64,000 nucleotides of DNA. It comes from Phycisphaeraceae bacterium (lineage in GTDB: Bacteria; Planctomycetota; Phycisphaerae; Phycisphaerales; SM1A02). Below the pieces are notes generated by a model that was not told the origin of the DNA, made no database searches, and saw only the letters and a list, made by a program, of their open reading frames with translations. The stretch is taken from positions 62,001-126,000 of the forward strand of contig JAHBWZ010000005.1 of assembly GCA_019636755.1 (NCBI GenBank). Reading direction: 5' to 3'. The position numbers and the translations under genes were made by a program. Of this stretch, positions 37,829 to 48,149 are shown in pieces; positions within the stretch are counted from its first letter, which is position 1, and every line of letters begins with the position of its first letter.

Positions 37829-38743
37829 TCAGTGCTCGGCGCCGGCTTCAGCGAGCAGCGACCGGCGCGCCTGCTCCAGTTCGGCGCGGCTGCGCTCGTC
37901 CGGCTCAGGCCAGGTGAGCCGCATGCGGTCGACCGCGCGCGCGATGATGGCCGCGACGATCGCCCGTGCCAGGTGCTTTCGATCGGCGGGAATCACGTGC
38001 CAGGGCGCGTGACGCGTGCTGGTCGCGGACAGTGCGTCCTCGTAGGCGGCGATGTAGTCGCTCCAGTGCGCCCGATCCCGCAGGTCGGAGAGCGAGAACT
38101 TCCAGTGCTTCGTCGGATCGTCGAGTCGCGCCAGGAGACGGCGCCGCTGCTCGGCTCGCGAGATGTGCAGGAAGAACTTGAGGATCAGGGTGCCATTGGC
38201 GACGAGATGCCGTTCGAACGCGTTGATGTCCCGGAACCGGCGCCGCCAGAAGCGCGCGTCCGGCCGTGTCTCTCCCGCGCCGGCCCGTCCCGGCAGGAGT
38301 CCGGGATGCACGCGCACGACCAGCACATCCTCGTAGTGGGATCGGTTGAAGATGGCGATGCGACCGCGTGCCGGCGCGGCCCGGGCAGAGCGCCAGAGGA
38401 AGGTGTGGCGCCGCTCGTCGCGGCTCGGCTCCGCGAACGCGACGACATCGCACCCCTGCGGGTTCACGCCGGACATGACGTGCCGGATGATCCCGTCCTT
38501 GCCGGCGGCATCCATCCCCTGCAGGATCACCAGGACGGCGCGCTCGTCGCTCGCCCAGAGGAGCCGCTGCGCATCCAGGAGGCGATCGAGGCTGCTCGCC
38601 AGCATCCGTGACGTGCGCCGCCGGATGTCCGCCTCGTCCGCGGCGGCCAGGGTCGGCGGAAGCCAGTCCGGCGCGATGCGGTCGAGCCTGACGGCGCTTC
38701 CCGGCCGGATCCGGAGCCGCCTTGCCAGCGCACCGGCCTTCAC
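37829..38743 (-). CDS. ppk2: Polyphosphate kinase 2 family protein
   Basis: The 304-residue protein phosphorylates nucleoside mono- or diphosphates with polyphosphate, or runs the reverse reaction. The PPK2 core is clear: Walker A GMDAAGKDG (76-84), SGVNPQGCDVVAFAEPSRDE, the lid RRHTFLWR, Walker B-like IAIFNRSHYEDVLVVRVH, FFLHISRAEQRRRLLARLDD and KHWKFSLSDL. This is a single-domain enzyme of the usual size. GTG 38743 overlaps the stop of the response regulator gene (GTGA), showing translational coupling to the two-component system. That link suggests polyphosphate-based nucleotide regeneration is part of the response. Confidence 0.92.
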   Translation of the reverse strand: MKAGALARRLRIRPGSAVRLDRIAPDWLPPTLAAADEADIRRRTSRMLASSLDRLLDAQRLLWASDERAVLVILQGMDAAGKDGIIRHVMSGVNPQGCDVVAFAEPSRDERRHTFLWRSARAAPARGRIAIFNRSHYEDVLVVRVHPGLLPGRAGAGETRPDARFWRRRFRDINAFERHLVANGTLILKFFLHISRAEQRRRLLARLDDPTKHWKFSLSDLRDRAHWSDYIAAYEDALSATSTRHAPWHVIPADRKHLARAIVAAIIARAVDRMRLTWPEPDERSRAELEQARRSLLAEAGAEH

Positions 38744-39411
38744 GCTTCCACCAGGCCCTCGCGGATCGCGAAGCGGACGAGTTCCGCGCGGTCGTGGATG
38801 TCCAGCTTCTGCATGATCGACTCGCGGTGACCGTCGATCGTCTTCGGACTCCGGCTCAGCGCCTTGGCGATATCGGCGCGCGTCAGGCCGCGCCCGATGA
38901 GGCGCAGGACTTCGAGTTCGCGCTCGGAGAGCGTCTCCAGTCGCGATCCCGGCACCACGTTCGTGTTCGCGCGCGCCCGGCGACCCGGCGTCGGCCGGCA
39001 TCGCTCCTCCACCCGGGGGCTGAAGGCGACCTCGCCGGCGGCCACGCGCCGGATGCCGTCGATCAGCACGCCCGCGGGATCGCCCTTGGAGAAGTATCCC
39101 CAGGCGCCGGCCTTCGTCGCCTGCGAGATGTACTGGTCGCGGACATAGGCGCTCAGGAAGATGACGCGGACATCGGGAAGGCGACGGGCGAGTTCATGGG
39201 CCTTCTCGAACGGGTCGGCCCCGGGCATCTCGATGTCGAGCAGGACGATCGCGGGACTCAGTGCCTGCACCGATTCGATCAGCGTGTCCGCGCGCGACAG
39301 CCGGCCGACGAGTTCGATGTCCCCCTCGAGGTCGAACCTCGCCTCCAGTCCGTCGATCAGGAACGCGTGATCGTCGACGCTCAGTACTCGGATGGGTGAA
39401 GTCGGCTTCAT
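38740..39411 (-). CDS. Response regulator, NarL/FixJ family
   Basis: The 223-residue protein has a receiver domain (acidic D13-D14, phospho-acceptor Asp59 in LLDIEMPG, Lys109 in YFSKGDP) and a LuxR-type DNA-binding domain (about 158-223: LSERELEVLRLIGRGLTRAD, then IAKALSRSPKTIDGHRESIM). The start overlaps the stop of the histidine kinase gene (ATGA) and the end overlaps the PPK2 start (GTGA). It is the evident partner of that kinase and should activate transcription; the target may include this operon. Confidence 0.94.
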   Translation of the reverse strand: MKPTSPIRVLSVDDHAFLIDGLEARFDLEGDIELVGRLSRADTLIESVQALSPAIVLLDIEMPGADPFEKAHELARRLPDVRVIFLSAYVRDQYISQATKAGAWGYFSKGDPAGVLIDGIRRVAAGEVAFSPRVEERCRPTPGRRARANTNVVPGSRLETLSERELEVLRLIGRGLTRADIAKALSRSPKTIDGHRESIMQKLDIHDRAELVRFAIREGLVEA

Positions 39412-41015
39412 GCGGAGGCTCCGGCAAGGCGATCGGCAAGCGAAATCAGCGAGGCGCGCAGGGCTTCGAAGTCATCGGGGTCCGGGCCGCCCGAGGCCCC
39501 GAGAACGATGGTCGTCGCCTGGTCACGCCCGCGCGCGGCCGCGGCGCGGTCGCAGACCAGGGCGTCGGTGTCGTCGGTCTCCGCGCCGGTGACGGGGTGG
39601 AACCCGACCGCTCGCGCGATGGCGGCGACGAGGCTGCGACGTCGCGCATCGCCGAGCATGATGCGCAGGACGGGAGCGCCCGCGTCGCCCGTCGACTCGC
39701 GCTCCGCCGGCGGCGGGACCGTGGGAATGCGGATGCGGATGGTGGTGCCCCTGCCCGGTTCCGATTCGATCGTGAGGCTTCCGCCCGCCGCCACGGCGAC
39801 CCCGTGCGCCAGCGACAGGCCGAGCCCGGTTCCGAGTCCGCGCTTCTTCGTGGTGTAGAACGGCTCCAGGGCGCGCTTCAGCACCTCCGGGCTCATGCCG
39901 CAGCCGTCATCGCGTACGGCGAGTTCCACGTGCCCGGGGAGGGCGACGACTTCCAGCCTGACATGGCCTCCCGGTTCCACGGCCTCCCCCGCGTTCACGA
40001 TGAGATTGAGGATCGCCTGGGTCAGGCGGTGCGAGGGCATCCTCAGGCGGTGAAGTCCGTCCGGAATGACGCATTCGAACTGCACCTCGCGCGGCACCGC
40101 GCGGCTCAGCAGCATGCCCGCCTGTGCCCACCACGTCGCCACGTCGGTGGTCTCCGGCGATGCGGTTGCATCCTCGGGGTCAAGCGACAGGAGATGCAGG
40201 CCGTCGCTGAGATGCTGCAGGTACTCGGCGGATCGCCGGATGGCGCCCAGGTGCTCCTGCGCCAGCGGGTCCAGCAGGAGCGCGTCCAGCGCATCCAGCC
40301 GGCAGCGCAGCGGAAGCAGCAGGTTGTTCATGTCATGGCCGAGTCCCGCGGCCAGGGTCCCGATGGCGGCCAGGCGATCCGCGGAGCGGAGCTGATCGTG
40401 CGTCGTCTCCAGCTGGCGCGTCCGCATGCGGACCAGTTCCTCCAGTCGCGCACGGTGGGCGGCGAGCGCACGCTCCGCTTCGCGCCGCTGCGTCGTGTCA
40501 TGGATGATGCCCGTGAACAGTGGATCGGACCCGCCTTCCACCTCCACCCGCGCCACGGAGATCTCGATCGGGAAGATCCGGCCGTCCCGGTGCACGCCGG
40601 AGAGTTCCCGGGTCCGGCCGAGGATGTTGGTGCGGCCCGTCTCGCGATACCGACGGAGGTAGTCGTCATGCCGCGAGTGGTGCGGCTCGGGCATGAGCAC
40701 GGCGATGTTGCGACCGATGATCTCGGCGGGCGCCCAGCCGAAGACGCGCTCGATGGACCGGCTTGCCTCGATGATCGTGCCCGTGGCGGTAATGGTCACG
40801 ATCGGGTCCAGCGTGGAGGCCAGGATCGCCTCGGCGCGGGCGAGGCGTTCGCGGATCTCCATCGGAAGCGACGGCGGTGCCGGCACGGGCGCCGGCGGCC
40901 GCGGTACCGTGGCGCTGTCCGGCGAGGGGGTCGCGACGGGTGCGGCCGGTCGCTCGGAGCGCCGCGACCCGGTACGCGACCGCGGGCGCGGAGCGGGATT
41001 CCCGGCGGGAGCCAT
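39408..41015 (-). CDS. PAS-domain sensor histidine kinase, FixL-like
   Basis: The 535-residue protein has no membrane helix. After a Pro/Ala-rich N terminus (1-52) comes a PAS domain (about 58-175) very like the haem PAS of FixL: VFGWAPAEIIGRNIAVLMPE, then SRHDDYLRRYRETG. His116, Arg122 and Arg136 sit at the spacings of B. japonicum FixL His200 (haem ligand), Arg206 and Arg220, so haem-based oxygen sensing is likely. The kinase core has the H-box GLGHDMNN (His227), N-box NLIVNAGEAVEP and G-boxes DDGCGMSPE and GLGTGLGLSLAHG. The C-terminal ~85 residues resemble a degenerate receiver. ATG 41015 lacks a Shine-Dalgarno; TACCCT is 6 nt upstream. Confidence 0.9.
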   Translation of the reverse strand: MAPAGNPAPRPRSRTGSRRSERPAAPVATPSPDSATVPRPPAPVPAPPSLPMEIRERLARAEAILASTLDPIVTITATGTIIEASRSIERVFGWAPAEIIGRNIAVLMPEPHHSRHDDYLRRYRETGRTNILGRTRELSGVHRDGRIFPIEISVARVEVEGGSDPLFTGIIHDTTQRREAERALAAHRARLEELVRMRTRQLETTHDQLRSADRLAAIGTLAAGLGHDMNNLLLPLRCRLDALDALLLDPLAQEHLGAIRRSAEYLQHLSDGLHLLSLDPEDATASPETTDVATWWAQAGMLLSRAVPREVQFECVIPDGLHRLRMPSHRLTQAILNLIVNAGEAVEPGGHVRLEVVALPGHVELAVRDDGCGMSPEVLKRALEPFYTTKKRGLGTGLGLSLAHGVAVAAGGSLTIESEPGRGTTIRIRIPTVPPPAERESTGDAGAPVLRIMLGDARRRSLVAAIARAVGFHPVTGAETDDTDALVCDRAAAARGRDQATTIVLGASGGPDPDDFEALRASLISLADRLAGASA

Positions 41016-41021
41016 GCGTGA

Positions 41022-41027
41022 AGGGTA
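41022..41027 (-). promoter_or_regulatory. -10 box of the histidine kinase operon (leaderless type)
   Basis: GGTACCCT on the reverse strand ends 6 nt before the start codon of the histidine kinase gene, with no Shine-Dalgarno between. Confidence 0.45.
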
Positions 41028-41092
41028 CCACGGGCACCCTGCACGATGACTGCGAATCACGGATGTCCGTGCCGTGGCGCCCCCGCGCCGGG

Positions 41093-42133
41093 TCAGGCGA
41101 GCATCTGCAGAAACCGGTCCACCGACTCTGCGCACCGCGTCAGCGCGCTGACCCGGCATGCTTCCAGGGCCGCGTGCAGTCGCCGTTCCCGCTCAGGTGT
41201 CGGCGGCGCGACCACGGACCGCCCCGGCGCCGCCGATGGGACTCTGTCAGGGACGCCCTCGTGCACCGGCGCCCCGTGCTGCGCGAGCGCTGACGCAAGG
41301 CACTCCGCGGGTCCCCACGCGTCGCCGTCCGGCGCGACCCGCGCCTCCGGTTCCGGGCCGGACTCCAGGACGTCGCCCGTCGGCGTCGAACGGCGGTACC
41401 CACGGTCGGTGACCTCCAGCGTACCGCCGGGGCCGTGCAGGCGGGCCCGGCGGGTCCATGCCAGGTGGCCGCCGATCCGGACCGCGATCGACGCGGCGCG
41501 GGACCCCGCGAGCCGCGCGTGCGCCAGGATCATGACTTCGTCGTCCGTCGACCATGCCGTGTCCGACTCGGTCGGTGTCGTGGTGATCGGCAGAATGCTC
41601 GCGTCCATCGTCTCCGGCTCCCCGAGCCACGCGGTGATCAGATCAAGCGCATCGAACAGCCGCGCCCGGCCCGATCCGCTGATCGCGGGCGCGGACATCG
41701 ACACCTGCATCGCGGTGGCGGCGCCGAAGTCGGCGAGCACGGTGGACAGGGTGGTTCCGTCACCCACCCTGGAGAACCTGGGGGCATGCGGCGCGGCAAG
41801 CGCGTCGGACGGCGACTCGCGAAGATCCATGAACCGGCCCGGGCACGGCTCGAGCGACACCGCGGGAAGCCGGCGTCGAAGGATGACCTGCCGCGCGTCG
41901 GCGGTGATCGGTTCCCGGGCTGCCAGCAGGATCGTCGTGCCGGGTGCAACCGATTCCAGGGCGGCCCGGAGATCCGTGATGCGCTCGCAGCCCAGCGCGG
42001 ACGCGATGCCGCCGGACTCACCGGGCAGCGGGCTTCCCGCGACGGCGACGGGACGTGACGCGCGCGCCGTTGTCCGGAGAACGAGCGGGAGCTGGCGCTG
42101 CTCCGCCCAGACGAGCAGTGCCGATTCGCCCAT
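41093..42133 (-). CDS. Divergent Gfo/Idh/MocA-like protein, function unknown
   Basis: The 346-residue protein has weak similarity to Gfo/Idh/MocA oxidoreductases. GTTILLAAREPITADARQVI then LRRRLPAVSLEPCPGRFMDL resembles the end of the Rossmann domain and its loop; FDALDLITAWLGEPETMDA resembles the HALDLxxWLxGEPxxV segment; GGTLEVTDRGYRRSTPTGD resembles the C-terminal strand region. A standard G-x-G-x-x-G nucleotide-binding loop is not visible at the N terminus, so cofactor use is doubtful. Alternative: a pseudo-enzyme. A TACACT box lies 9 nt before ATG 42133. The promoter region is shared with rnpB, which runs the other way. Confidence 0.55.
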   Translation of the reverse strand: MGESALLVWAEQRQLPLVLRTTARASRPVAVAGSPLPGESGGIASALGCERITDLRAALESVAPGTTILLAAREPITADARQVILRRRLPAVSLEPCPGRFMDLRESPSDALAAPHAPRFSRVGDGTTLSTVLADFGAATAMQVSMSAPAISGSGRARLFDALDLITAWLGEPETMDASILPITTTPTESDTAWSTDDEVMILAHARLAGSRAASIAVRIGGHLAWTRRARLHGPGGTLEVTDRGYRRSTPTGDVLESGPEPEARVAPDGDAWGPAECLASALAQHGAPVHEGVPDRVPSAAPGRSVVAPPTPERERRLHAALEACRVSALTRCAESVDRFLQMLA

Positions 42134-42142
42134 CGAGGACGG

Positions 42143-42148
42143 AGTGTA
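42143..42148 (-). promoter_or_regulatory. -10 box of the oxidoreductase-like gene
   Basis: GTACACT on the reverse strand ends 9 nt before ATG 42133. It is the same hexamer as the rnpB and pgl -10 boxes. Confidence 0.45.
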
Positions 42149-42171
42149 CACGTCTGCCCGGCGTGACCGTC

Positions 42172-42201
42172 TGAACCCGGCGCCGTGCGGTCGCGTACAC
42201 T
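42172..42201 (+). promoter_or_regulatory. rnpB promoter
   Basis: TGAACC (42172-42177) and TACACT (42196-42201) are 18 bp apart. The -10 ends 8 nt before the P1 helix of RNase P RNA at 42210, so this is the best-anchored promoter in the window: the RNA end fixes the start site. Confidence 0.6.
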
Positions 42202-42209
42202 GATCCCGT

Positions 42210-42608
<399 letters not shown>

Positions 42609-42617
42609 GCGACGAAG

Positions 42618-42653
42618 ACGACGGCGGCCCCAGCGGCCGCCGTCGTTCTTTCT
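42618..42653 (+). terminator. Intrinsic terminator of rnpB
   Basis: ACGACGGCGGCC and GGCCGCCGTCGT form a 12-bp stem with a 5-nt loop, followed by the T-rich TCTTTCTGT. The convergent M28 peptidase gene ends 38 bp downstream. Confidence 0.9.
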
Positions 42654-42690
42654 GTCTCCGTGGTCACATCGCGCTGCGACGGCGCGCCCG

Positions 42691-44811
42691 TCAGGGCGAG
42701 ACGTCCAGGCGCACCATGACGGTCATCGTCTCCTCCCCCCGTCGGATCGTGAGCCGGACGTCGTCGCCGGGCATGTGCCTGGCAAGGAACGGCGCGACCG
42801 AGTTCCCGGTCACCTCCTCCCGATCCCACCGGATGATCCGATCGCCGGCGCGCAGGCCCGCCGTCGCCGCCGCGCTGCCTTCCACGACATCCGCGATCAG
42901 CACGCCGGCGCCGTCGCCTGCACCATCCTCGATGACGATGCCCAGCCGCGGTCGATCCCGCCGCGCGTCCGCGGCCGGCGCCGCGTCCCCGCGGGCGAGT
43001 CGCTGCTCGCCGCGTCGGAACGTCAGTCGTGCCGGCAGCGTCGCGATCTCCTCCAGGACCTCGGACGCCAGGTCGATCACGTCGGCGGCGCCTTCGGCGT
43101 TGACCGTCCAGACCGTGTCGTCCGGTGTGTGGTACTCATCGTGCAGCCCGGTGAAGAAGAAGAGGACCGGCATGCCGGCGCGATAGAAGTTCGCGTGGTC
43201 CGACGGTCCGCGGCCGCCGGCGCTCGCGGAGACCGTGAGGCCCGACTGGGCAATCAGGCGGGGAAGAATCGAATCGAACTCCTCGGCGGTGCCGGTGCCG
43301 CTCAGGCTCACGTTGCCGTCGCGCAGCCTCCCGATCATGTCGAGATTCAGCATGAGGGTCACGTCGGCGAGCGGGATGGACGGATGGTCGATGAAGTGCG
43401 CCGAGCCGTAGAGGCCGGCCTCCTCCGCGCCGAACGTGAGAAACAGGATCGAGCGGCGCGATCCGGCGTCGGCGCGGTCCCGGTATCGCTCGGTCATCAG
43501 CGATGCGAGAACCAGCACGCCGGCCGTGCCGCTGGCGTTGTCGTCGGCGCCGGCGTGCAGTTCACCGCGCCGCTGCGGTGTCCGTGACCCGGAGCGGCCG
43601 TATCCCAGGTGATCGTGATGTCCGCCGACGATGACCCACTCGTCCGCGAGGTCGCCCGAGCCGCGCAGGACGGCGCCCACGTTCGCGCTCGGCCACTCCG
43701 TCGCACCGCCTGAGATCGTCGAGCGTCCTTCGGCGGTCACGGTCACGGTGTCGGCGAGTGCCCACGGCGCATGGGTTCCCGCGTTCGCCCGGGCCTGCCA
43801 TTCCTCGAGCCCTGTGTCGTCACCGGACGCGGCGCGGAGCAGTTCATCCGCGATCTCGGGGGTGATGTGCAGGACCGGGATATCGAGCGACCGGGCGCCC
43901 TGCGCGCTCCCGACGAGCGTCTCGAGGCCGCGGGCGCCGTCGGACGCGCCGACCGGGTTGACCAGCAGGATGCCGGCGGCATGACGCGATGCGACCGCCT
44001 GGTACTTCCGCGTGAGCCCCGCCTGCGGACTGAACCGCCGGGCCGCCCACTGGCTCCCGCCCTCATCGTTGAGCGGCTCATACCGGAGCAGGACCGCGAT
44101 GCGCCCGGTCAGGTCCGCCTCCTCCGCGAACGACGTGTAGCCGCCCGGGCCGGACTCGATGCCGTAGCCGACGAAGACCAGCGGGGCGGTGACCGCGGTG
44201 CCGCCTGACGCGGCGAGCACGGTGTAGTCACGTCCATGCGTCATCGGGCGCCCGAGCGCCTCGAACGTCGCAGCCTCGAGTTCGACGGAACGCTCGCTCC
44301 GGCCGGCCGGATAGGTGAAGTGCTGAACGAACGTGGGGTCCGCCGTGTCACCCTGGCCTGCGAAGGCCGGTTCGAGGCCGAGTCGCTCGAAGTGCATGCG
44401 GATGTAGTCGACGGCGCGGTCGAAGCCGGGCAGGCCGCCGGCGCGGCCCTCGAAGTACGGACTCGTCAGCGTCGCGACATGGTGAAACCAGTCCAGCGAC
44501 TCCCGGCGCATCCCGGCGAAGATCTCCGGGAGCATGGCGCCGGAGAGCCGTCCTGCGCTGCGTGCGACCTCGCCGGCGCCCGGCTCCTCGGGCCGGAACG
44601 CACGGACGCTCTCCGGGCCGGGGACGATCATCCCGGCTCTCGGTTCGTCATCGGTCATGCGCATCGCGGCCAGGACCGTCGTGGCCGGGGCGAACGTCGC
44701 GAGTGACGCGGCGAGCATGGAGAACCCGGCAGCCGCGCAGAGGGTTCCGGGACCCGGGCGGAAGCAACTGCGGTCGGCGGAGCGGCGGCTGGGGGTCGGG
44801 GGTCGATGCAT
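42691..44811 (-). CDS. Secreted M28-family metallopeptidase with PDZ domain
   Basis: The 706-residue exported aminopeptidase-like enzyme has a signal region (about 22-48). A PA (protease-associated) domain is inserted about residues 190-340 (VFVGYGIESGPGGY, AAGILLVNPVGA). The di-zinc site is complete: His-x-Asp in VGGHHDHLG, bridging Asp in AGADDNASGTAG, Glu-Glu in FGAEEAGLYGS, Asp in LNLDMIGR and His in LHDEYHTPDD. A C-terminal PDZ domain (about 600-706: GVLIADVVEGSAAATAGLRA, GDRIIRWDREEV) may bind substrate tails. This PA-M28-PDZ order is known for exported bacterial peptidases. The start is the only plausible ATG; its ribosome-binding site is weak (AGGACC). Confidence 0.92.
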   Translation of the reverse strand: MHRPPTPSRRSADRSCFRPGPGTLCAAAGFSMLAASLATFAPATTVLAAMRMTDDEPRAGMIVPGPESVRAFRPEEPGAGEVARSAGRLSGAMLPEIFAGMRRESLDWFHHVATLTSPYFEGRAGGLPGFDRAVDYIRMHFERLGLEPAFAGQGDTADPTFVQHFTYPAGRSERSVELEAATFEALGRPMTHGRDYTVLAASGGTAVTAPLVFVGYGIESGPGGYTSFAEEADLTGRIAVLLRYEPLNDEGGSQWAARRFSPQAGLTRKYQAVASRHAAGILLVNPVGASDGARGLETLVGSAQGARSLDIPVLHITPEIADELLRAASGDDTGLEEWQARANAGTHAPWALADTVTVTAEGRSTISGGATEWPSANVGAVLRGSGDLADEWVIVGGHHDHLGYGRSGSRTPQRRGELHAGADDNASGTAGVLVLASLMTERYRDRADAGSRRSILFLTFGAEEAGLYGSAHFIDHPSIPLADVTLMLNLDMIGRLRDGNVSLSGTGTAEEFDSILPRLIAQSGLTVSASAGGRGPSDHANFYRAGMPVLFFFTGLHDEYHTPDDTVWTVNAEGAADVIDLASEVLEEIATLPARLTFRRGEQRLARGDAAPAADARRDRPRLGIVIEDGAGDGAGVLIADVVEGSAAATAGLRAGDRIIRWDREEVTGNSVAPFLARHMPGDDVRLTIRRGEETMTVMVRLDVSP

Positions 44812-45025
44812 GGCGGGGTCCTGGTCTGGGAGGCAGGGAGTCGTGCAGCGCGGGTCACGCCCCGGGCGCGACGGGGTGAAGAATGCCGCGCGTTCCTGAC
44901 CGGTGTCGGGCCCGGATCGGGGGCGCGCGCGTCGGCGAGGATACCGGCGGAGGTGGCGCGGGGTTCATCCGTCGGACCGGCGCGCGGCCGTATCATGCCG
45001 GCCCCGACGGGTGGACCGTCGACCG

Positions 45026-48000
45026 ATGGCCGGTCCGTCCGTCCCGCCCCGCACCATCACTCCCGAGCAGACCACGCCCATGCTGACCGGATCCTCCGCG
45101 CGGCCGCACCATGCCATCCCCGGCGCTCCCGACGCCTTTCCCCACCGGCACATCGGCCCGTCGCCGGACGAGATCGCGGCCATGCTCAAGGCGCTCGGCT
45201 GCGATTCGCTGGATGCACTGGTGGAACGTGCGATTCCCGCGGCCATCCGCAGCCAGCGCCCGCTGGACATGGACCCGCCTCGGAGCGAGCACGCGGTGCT
45301 CCGCGACCTCCAGGCGCTTGCCGCACGCAACCGCGTCCTTCGGTCGTTCATCGGCCTGGGATACCACGGCACCCGCACGCCGCCGGTCATCCGCCGGAAC
45401 ATTCTGGAGAACCCCGGGTGGTACACGCAGTACACGCCGTATCAGGCGGAGATCGCCCAGGGAAGACTGGAAGCGCTGCTCAACTTCCAGACGATGGTCT
45501 CGGACCTGACCGGGCTCCCCCTGGCCAATGCATCGCTGCTCGACGAGGGCACCGCCGCCGCGGAGGCGATGGCGATGTGCCGCTCCATCCTGGAGCGGGA
45601 CGGCCGGCCGGGCAGCAGCACCCGGGCGGGTGTGTTCCTCATCGCCGATGACTGCCACCCGCAGACGATCGAGGTGGTGCAGGGGCGCGCGGAGTGGATG
45701 GGTATCGAGACCCACCTCGTGGATGCCGACGAGATCGATCCCGCCGGGTTCGGGACGCTGCTCGGCGTGCTCGTCCAGAATCCGTCGACCGACGGCGTGG
45801 TGCGGGACCTTTCGGTGCTTGCCGAGCGCGTGCATGCGGCGGGGGGCCTGCTCGTCGTCGCGGCGGACATCCTGAGCCTCGCGCTCATCCGTCCGCCGGG
45901 CGAAATGGGGGCGGACATCGCCGTCGGTTCGACGCAGCGGTTCGGCATCCCGACCGCCCTCGGGGGACCGCATGCCGCGTACATCGCGACGCACGAAAGT
46001 CACGCGCGGAAGCTGCCGGGGCGCCTGGTCGGTGTGTCCCGCGATGCGAACGGGCGCCCTGCGCTGCGACTGGCCATCCAGACGCGCGAGCAGCACATCC
46101 GCCGCGATCGCGCCACCAGCAACATCTGCACCGCGCAGGTTCTCCTGGCGGTCATGGCCGGGATGTACGCGGCCTGGCACGGACCCGCCGGTCTCCGCCG
46201 CATCGCGGAGGATGTGCACCGCCGGACCGTCGCGCTCGCCGCGGGACTGCGGCGGCTGGGCTTCGACCCCGGTGAGCGGCCGTTCTTCGACACGCTGTCG
46301 ATCCGCGTCGGTGCGGGTCAGGCGGATCGCGTCATGGCCGCGGCGCTCGATCTCGGCATCAACCTCCGCCGGGTCGACTCGGCGATCGTCAGCGTGGCGC
46401 TGGACGAGACGACGTGCGACGAGGATCTCGATGCGATCCTGGCGGCGTTCACGACCTGTGCGCCCGCCGGCACCAGGACTCCGGCGGCCGCATCCCTGCT
46501 GGCCGGAACGGGGCGCGTGATCCCGGCCGCGATGGAGCGCCGGAGCGCATTCCTGACCCACGAGGTCTTCAACCGGTATCACTCCGAGACCGAGATGCTG
46601 CGGTACATCCGCCACCTCGAGTCGCGGGACCTGTCGCTGACGCACTCGATGATCCCGCTCGGGTCATGCACGATGAAGCTCAACGCCGCGGCGGAGATGC
46701 TCCCGGTCACCTGGCCGGAGTTCGCCGCGATCCACCCCTTCGCGCCGCAGGACCAGTGGGACGGATACCGCGCGATGTTCCGGCAGCTCGAGGGATGGCT
46801 CGCCGAGATCACCGGGCTGGACGCTGTCTCGCTGCAGCCGAACGCCGGATCGCAGGGCGAGTACGCGGGCCTGCTGGTCGTCCGGGCGTTCCACCGGCAG
46901 CGCGGCGAGGGACACCGCAATGTGTGCCTCATCCCGACGTCCGCGCACGGCACGAATCCCGCGAGCGCCGTCGTTGCCGGGTACGAGGTCGTGGCCGTCG
47001 CGTGCGACACGAACGGCAACATCGATGTCGCAGATCTGCGCCGCAAGGCCGAGGCTCATGCCGACCGGCTCGGTGCGCTGATGGTCACGTACCCGTCGAC
47101 GCACGGCGTGTTCGAGACGACGATCCGCGAGGTCTGCGCCATCGTGCACGAGTACGGCGGACAGGTGTACCTCGACGGGGCGAACATGAACGCCATGGTG
47201 GGGCTCTGCCGGCCGGGCGAGATCGGTGCGGACGTCTGTCACCTCAACCTGCACAAGACCTTCTGCATTCCGCACGGCGGAGGCGGACCGGGCGTCGGGC
47301 CGATCGCCGTCGCGGCGCATCTCGCCCCGTTCCTGCCGGGCCATCCCGTCATCCGGCCCGACTCGGCGGGCCGGCATGCGATCCGCGCCGTGGCGGCCGC
47401 GCCGTACGGGAGTGCGGGCATCCTCGTGATCCCGTGGGTCTACCTGGCGGCGATGGGCGGGACCGGACTGACGGCGGCGACCCAGGTGGCGATTCTCAAT
47501 GCGAACTGGATGGCATGGCGGCTGCGCGAAGCGACCGATGGATTCAGCATCGTCTACACCGGCCCGGGCGGATTCGTCGCACACGAGTTCATCATCGACC
47601 TGCGCCCGTTCGAACGATCGGCAGGCATCCGGATCGATGACGTGGCAAAGCGCCTCATGGACTACGGCTTCCATGCCCCCACGATGGCGTGGCCCGTGCC
47701 CGGCACGCTCATGATCGAGCCGACGGAGAGCGAGTCCGCCGAGGAACTCGACCGGTTCTGCGAGGCGCTCCTGTCGATCCGCGCGGAGATCCGCGCCATC
47801 GAGGAGGGCCGGCTCGACCGGGAGGACAATCCTCTGCGGCATGCGCCGCACACCATCGAGACCTGCTGCGCAGACACGTGGAATCACACCTACGCGCGCG
47901 AATCGGCGGCGTTCCCCCGACCATGGCTGCGCAGCCGGAAGTTCTGGCCGCCGGTCGCGCGGATCGACAACCCGTTCGGCGATCGCCACCTCGTCTGCAC

Positions 48001-48043
48001 GTGCACGACGGTGGAGGACGAGGCCGGGATGGCGCGGCACTGA
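45026..48043 (+). CDS. gcvP: Glycine dehydrogenase (decarboxylating), P protein of the glycine cleavage system
   Basis: The 1005-residue PLP enzyme decarboxylates glycine and passes the aminomethyl group to the H protein. It is the single-chain form (alpha plus beta halves): N-terminal [20 protein letters not shown] and the PLP-binding segment [20 protein letters not shown] with Lys744. [19 protein letters not shown] and [11 protein letters not shown] are also typical. It is slightly longer than E. coli GcvP (957), owing to the N terminus; ATG 45080 is an alternative start. A -10-like TATCAT lies at 44991-44996. gcvT, gcvH and lpd are not adjacent. I saw no glycine riboswitch upstream. Confidence 0.97.
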   Translation: MAGPSVPPRTITPEQTTPMLTGSSARPHHAIPGAPDAFPHRHIGPSPDEIAAMLKALGCDSLDALVERAIPAAIRSQRPLDMDPPRSEHAVLRDLQALAARNRVLRSFIGLGYHGTRTPPVIRRNILENPGWYTQYTPYQAEIAQGRLEALLNFQTMVSDLTGLPLANASLLDEGTAAAEAMAMCRSILERDGRPGSSTRAGVFLIADDCHPQTIEVVQGRAEWMGIETHLVDADEIDPAGFGTLLGVLVQNPSTDGVVRDLSVLAERVHAAGGLLVVAADILSLALIRPPGEMGADIAVGSTQRFGIPTALGGPHAAYIATHESHARKLPGRLVGVSRDANGRPALRLAIQTREQHIRRDRATSNICTAQVLLAVMAGMYAAWHGPAGLRRIAEDVHRRTVALAAGLRRLGFDPGERPFFDTLSIRVGAGQADRVMAAALDLGINLRRVDSAIVSVALDETTCDEDLDAILAAFTTCAPAGTRTPAAASLLAGTGRVIPAAMERRSAFLTHEVFNRYHSETEMLRYIRHLESRDLSLTHSMIPLGSCTMKLNAAAEMLPVTWPEFAAIHPFAPQDQWDGYRAMFRQLEGWLAEITGLDAVSLQPNAGSQGEYAGLLVVRAFHRQRGEGHRNVCLIPTSAHGTNPASAVVAGYEVVAVACDTNGNIDVADLRRKAEAHADRLGALMVTYPSTHGVFETTIREVCAIVHEYGGQVYLDGANMNAMVGLCRPGEIGADVCHLNLHKTFCIPHGGGGPGVGPIAVAAHLAPFLPGHPVIRPDSAGRHAIRAVAAAPYGSAGILVIPWVYLAAMGGTGLTAATQVAILNANWMAWRLREATDGFSIVYTGPGGFVAHEFIIDLRPFERSAGIRIDDVAKRLMDYGFHAPTMAWPVPGTLMIEPTESESAEELDRFCEALLSIRAEIRAIEEGRLDREDNPLRHAPHTIETCCADTWNHTYARESAAFPRPWLRSRKFWPPVARIDNPFGDRHLVCTCTTVEDEAGMARH

Positions 48044-48149
48044 ACCCGGACGCCGGCGGCGCGGGCGACGCGTCCGGCTTCACCCGCCGCGGGGCGGGGC
48101 GATGTGCCGCATGACGGACGGACGATGCCTGACGCGGAGGACGAAGCGC

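Noticed and set aside
44812-45025. Glycine riboswitch upstream of gcvP
   Set aside because: The conserved GGAGAG and ACCGGCGCC aptamer pieces are not found in a fitting order.
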